Assembly (NCBI GenBank): GCA_947169265.1
Contig: CAMVPC010000005.1
Span: forward strand, 50,575 to 114,574
Direction: 5' to 3'
Length of the DNA: 64,000 bases
From: an uncultured Prevotellaceae bacterium
Lineage (GTDB): Bacteria; Bacteroidota; Bacteroidia; Bacteroidales; Muribaculaceae
The notes under the pieces are model-generated. The model did no database searches, had not been told where the DNA came from, and saw only the letters and a program-made list of their open reading frames with translations. The position numbers were made by a program, and so were the translations under genes. The number at the start of each line of letters is the position of its first letter. Within the stretch, counting starts at the first letter, position 1. Shown piece after piece: positions 63,375-64,000 of the stretch.

Positions 63375-63547
63375 GACTTCTTTTTAAGGTATTTCTTATA
63401 AAGCGGCACAAACACGATAATAGCGCTCGCCACGATGGTAAACACCACCATGCCGTCGATGCGTTCCACGCGGCTCAGCAACACGTAGACCAGGAAAATC
63501 CACAGCCCCACGATAAACGCGCCTCTTATCCATTGTCCGCTTGTCAT
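63371..63547 (-). CDS. Small two-helix membrane protein, 58 residues
   Basis: The minus-strand ATG is at 63547 and the TGA at 63373-63371 overlaps the dxs start. The protein begins MTSGQWIRGAF and has two hydrophobic segments (VGLWIFLVYVLL and MVVFTIVASAIIVFVPL) separated by SRVERIDG, ending in a basic tail YKKYLKKKS. A TAATTTTG promoter element lies 26 bp upstream. It is the first gene of the dxs-trkA-trkH transcript. Function is unknown. Confidence 0.65.
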   Translation of the reverse strand: MTSGQWIRGAFIVGLWIFLVYVLLSRVERIDGMVVFTIVASAIIVFVPLYKKYLKKKS

Positions 63548-63572
63548 TGTCGGTTTCAGTTATTGCAATTTG

Positions 63573-63580
63573 CAAAATTA
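63573..63580 (-). promoter_or_regulatory. Promoter -7 of the dxs-trkA-trkH operon (minus strand)
   Basis: TAATTTTG on the minus strand, 26 bp before the start of the 58-residue gene. No good -33. Confidence 0.55.
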
Positions 63581-63613
63581 CAAAAACTATCCCATTCAAC
63601 CCCAATCCAGGCC

Positions 63614-63708
63614 CCACATTTTACAAAAAAAGCCCGATTTCGGTCGTGTCGTGCGGACAAACCGCACTGTAAGATACAGGAAAGTTTTGTAATGTGGACC
63701 GAAACGGG
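63614..63708. other. Interleaved inverted repeats (possible pseudoknotted RNA or mobile-element remnant)
   Basis: CCACATT-TT-ACAAAA (63614-63628) pairs with TTTTGT-AATGTGG (63685-63697). CCCG-A-TTTCGGTC (63633-63645) pairs with GACCGAAA-CGGG (63697-63708). The second helix crosses the first. A third hairpin GTGCGG/CCGCAC (63651-63656, 63662-63667) lies inside. No coding frame with family support covers it and no TAnnTTTG element is seen on either side within about 50 bp. Confidence 0.45.
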
Positions 63709-63750
63709 AGAAAGAACACTACCTGAGGGCAATAGAAATGGTGACAGAAG

Positions 63751-63784
63751 AAGTGGCCGGAGAGTCACGGACTCCCGGCCACTT
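63751..63784 (-). terminator. Terminator downstream of the edge ORF
   Basis: AAGTGGCCGG (63751-63760) pairs with CCGGCCACTT (63775-63784); GAGT/ACTC extends the stem past a bulged A. Confidence 0.7.
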
Positions 63785-63809
63785 CAATAATAATGTGGTG
63801 ATGAGTGGA

Positions 63810-63938
63810 TTACTTGAGGTTTACTTTCGTCATAGCAGTGGCGGTTCCGTTCTTTGCCACGACGTAGCCCATGACATCTTTTCCACTATGATTCTCGAGG
63901 ACTTGGATCACTTTGTCCTTAGCGGTAGGAGCACTCAT
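63810..63938 (-). CDS. Putative 42-residue protein or C-terminal remnant at the window edge
   Basis: Reading on the minus strand gives MSAPTAKDKVIQVLENHSGK followed by DVMGYVVAKNGTATAMTKVNLK and a TAA, with a terminator 25 bp beyond. Upstream in frame there is a TGA 11 codons before the ATG. The sequence looks like real coding (balanced composition, helix then strand pattern), but no family was recognised and the promoter would lie outside the window. It could also be the tail of a frameshifted longer gene. Confidence 0.4.
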   Translation of the reverse strand: MSAPTAKDKVIQVLENHSGKDVMGYVVAKNGTATAMTKVNLK

Positions 63939-63970
63939 GAGCGTGCGGCTCCTGACTTCGGTTATGCTTC

Positions 63971-63990
63971 ACCCAAAATCAATTTTGGGT
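63971..63990. other. Near-perfect palindrome at the window edge
   Basis: ACCCAAAAT (63971-63979) pairs with ATTTTGGGT (63982-63990), loop of 2. It could be an operator or a terminator for a gene outside the window. Confidence 0.35.
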
Positions 63991-64000
63991 CAAATTGTTG

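Noticed and set aside
63396..63617. 73-residue minus-strand frame overlapping the 58-residue gene
   Set aside because: It is in a different frame, lacks membrane segments and starts upstream of the promoter; the 58-residue frame overlaps dxs by ATGA and has two helices.
1..64000. tRNA or rRNA genes
   Set aside because: All intergenic gaps were read and none shows a cloverleaf with the conserved GTTCRA segment or rRNA sequence.

Overview
The window comes from a Bacteroidales chromosome, most likely a gut Muribaculaceae or Prevotella-like relative. The evidence is the promoter type (TTTG, about 20 bp, then TAnnTTTG, seen many times), the lack of Shine-Dalgarno sites, the many secreted proteins ending in a dockerin-like GDVNGDGVVSGADVTALY module, BspA-type leucine-rich repeat proteins, a fused FtcD beside hut genes, and a second EF-G with a degenerate G domain. 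No rRNA, tRNA, CRISPR array or intact insertion sequence was found.

Layout. 1-6055 (+): end of a secreted protein, a beta-propeller protein, and a 1624-residue secreted N-acetylmuramoyl-L-alanine amidase with a duplicated 355-residue segment and a dockerin-like tail. 6136-9692 (+): terminator, promoter, a structured RNA leader, a DUF2971 gene split by a one-base shift in a T8 run, and a highly repetitive LRR protein. 9792-15146 (-): a large LRR/dockerin protein and a flavodiiron protein. 15296-17044 (+): a solute-binding-like protein and a GYF/zinc-ribbon membrane protein. 17155-21288 (-): a secreted GH13 alpha-amylase with about eight starch-binding-like modules and a dockerin tail. 21499-23735 (+): ligA and a 41-residue membrane peptide. 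23918-25258 (-): gdhA. 25526-29661 (+): holB overlapping an AddB-like Fe-S nuclease.

29694-34331 (+): promoter, a second copy of the structured RNA leader, and a type III restriction-modification pair whose target recognition region is AT-rich. 34595-36751 (+): a GTPase-degenerate EF-G2. 36942-42091 (+): a membrane TPR-AraC regulator, a small lipoprotein, a small AraC-type protein and a dockerin protein; related upstream blocks suggest they form one regulon. 42177-50021 (-): folD-ftcD-hutU-hutH-hutI plus a small membrane protein, which together convert histidine to glutamate and pass the one-carbon unit into folate. 50190-54929 (-): an LRR/Ig/dockerin protein and a beta-helix protein with no signal peptide. 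55138-63547 (-): housekeeping genes tpiA, ftsK, trkH, trkA, dxs and a 58-residue membrane protein. 63548-64000: interleaved inverted repeats, a terminator and a 42-residue ORF at the edge.

The most novel-looking item is the structured RNA at about 6304-6570 and 29797-30046. Both copies share a bulged long-range stem, a hairpin with loop UUGGCG, a pseudoknot helix and a competing downstream helix. Compensatory base changes occur in three of these helices. Both copies sit between a clear promoter and an accessory gene (DUF2971; type III Mod). The second is the repeated upstream block shared by the AraC locus promoters. Six proteins share the dockerin-like tail, but no cohesin-like partner is visible here.
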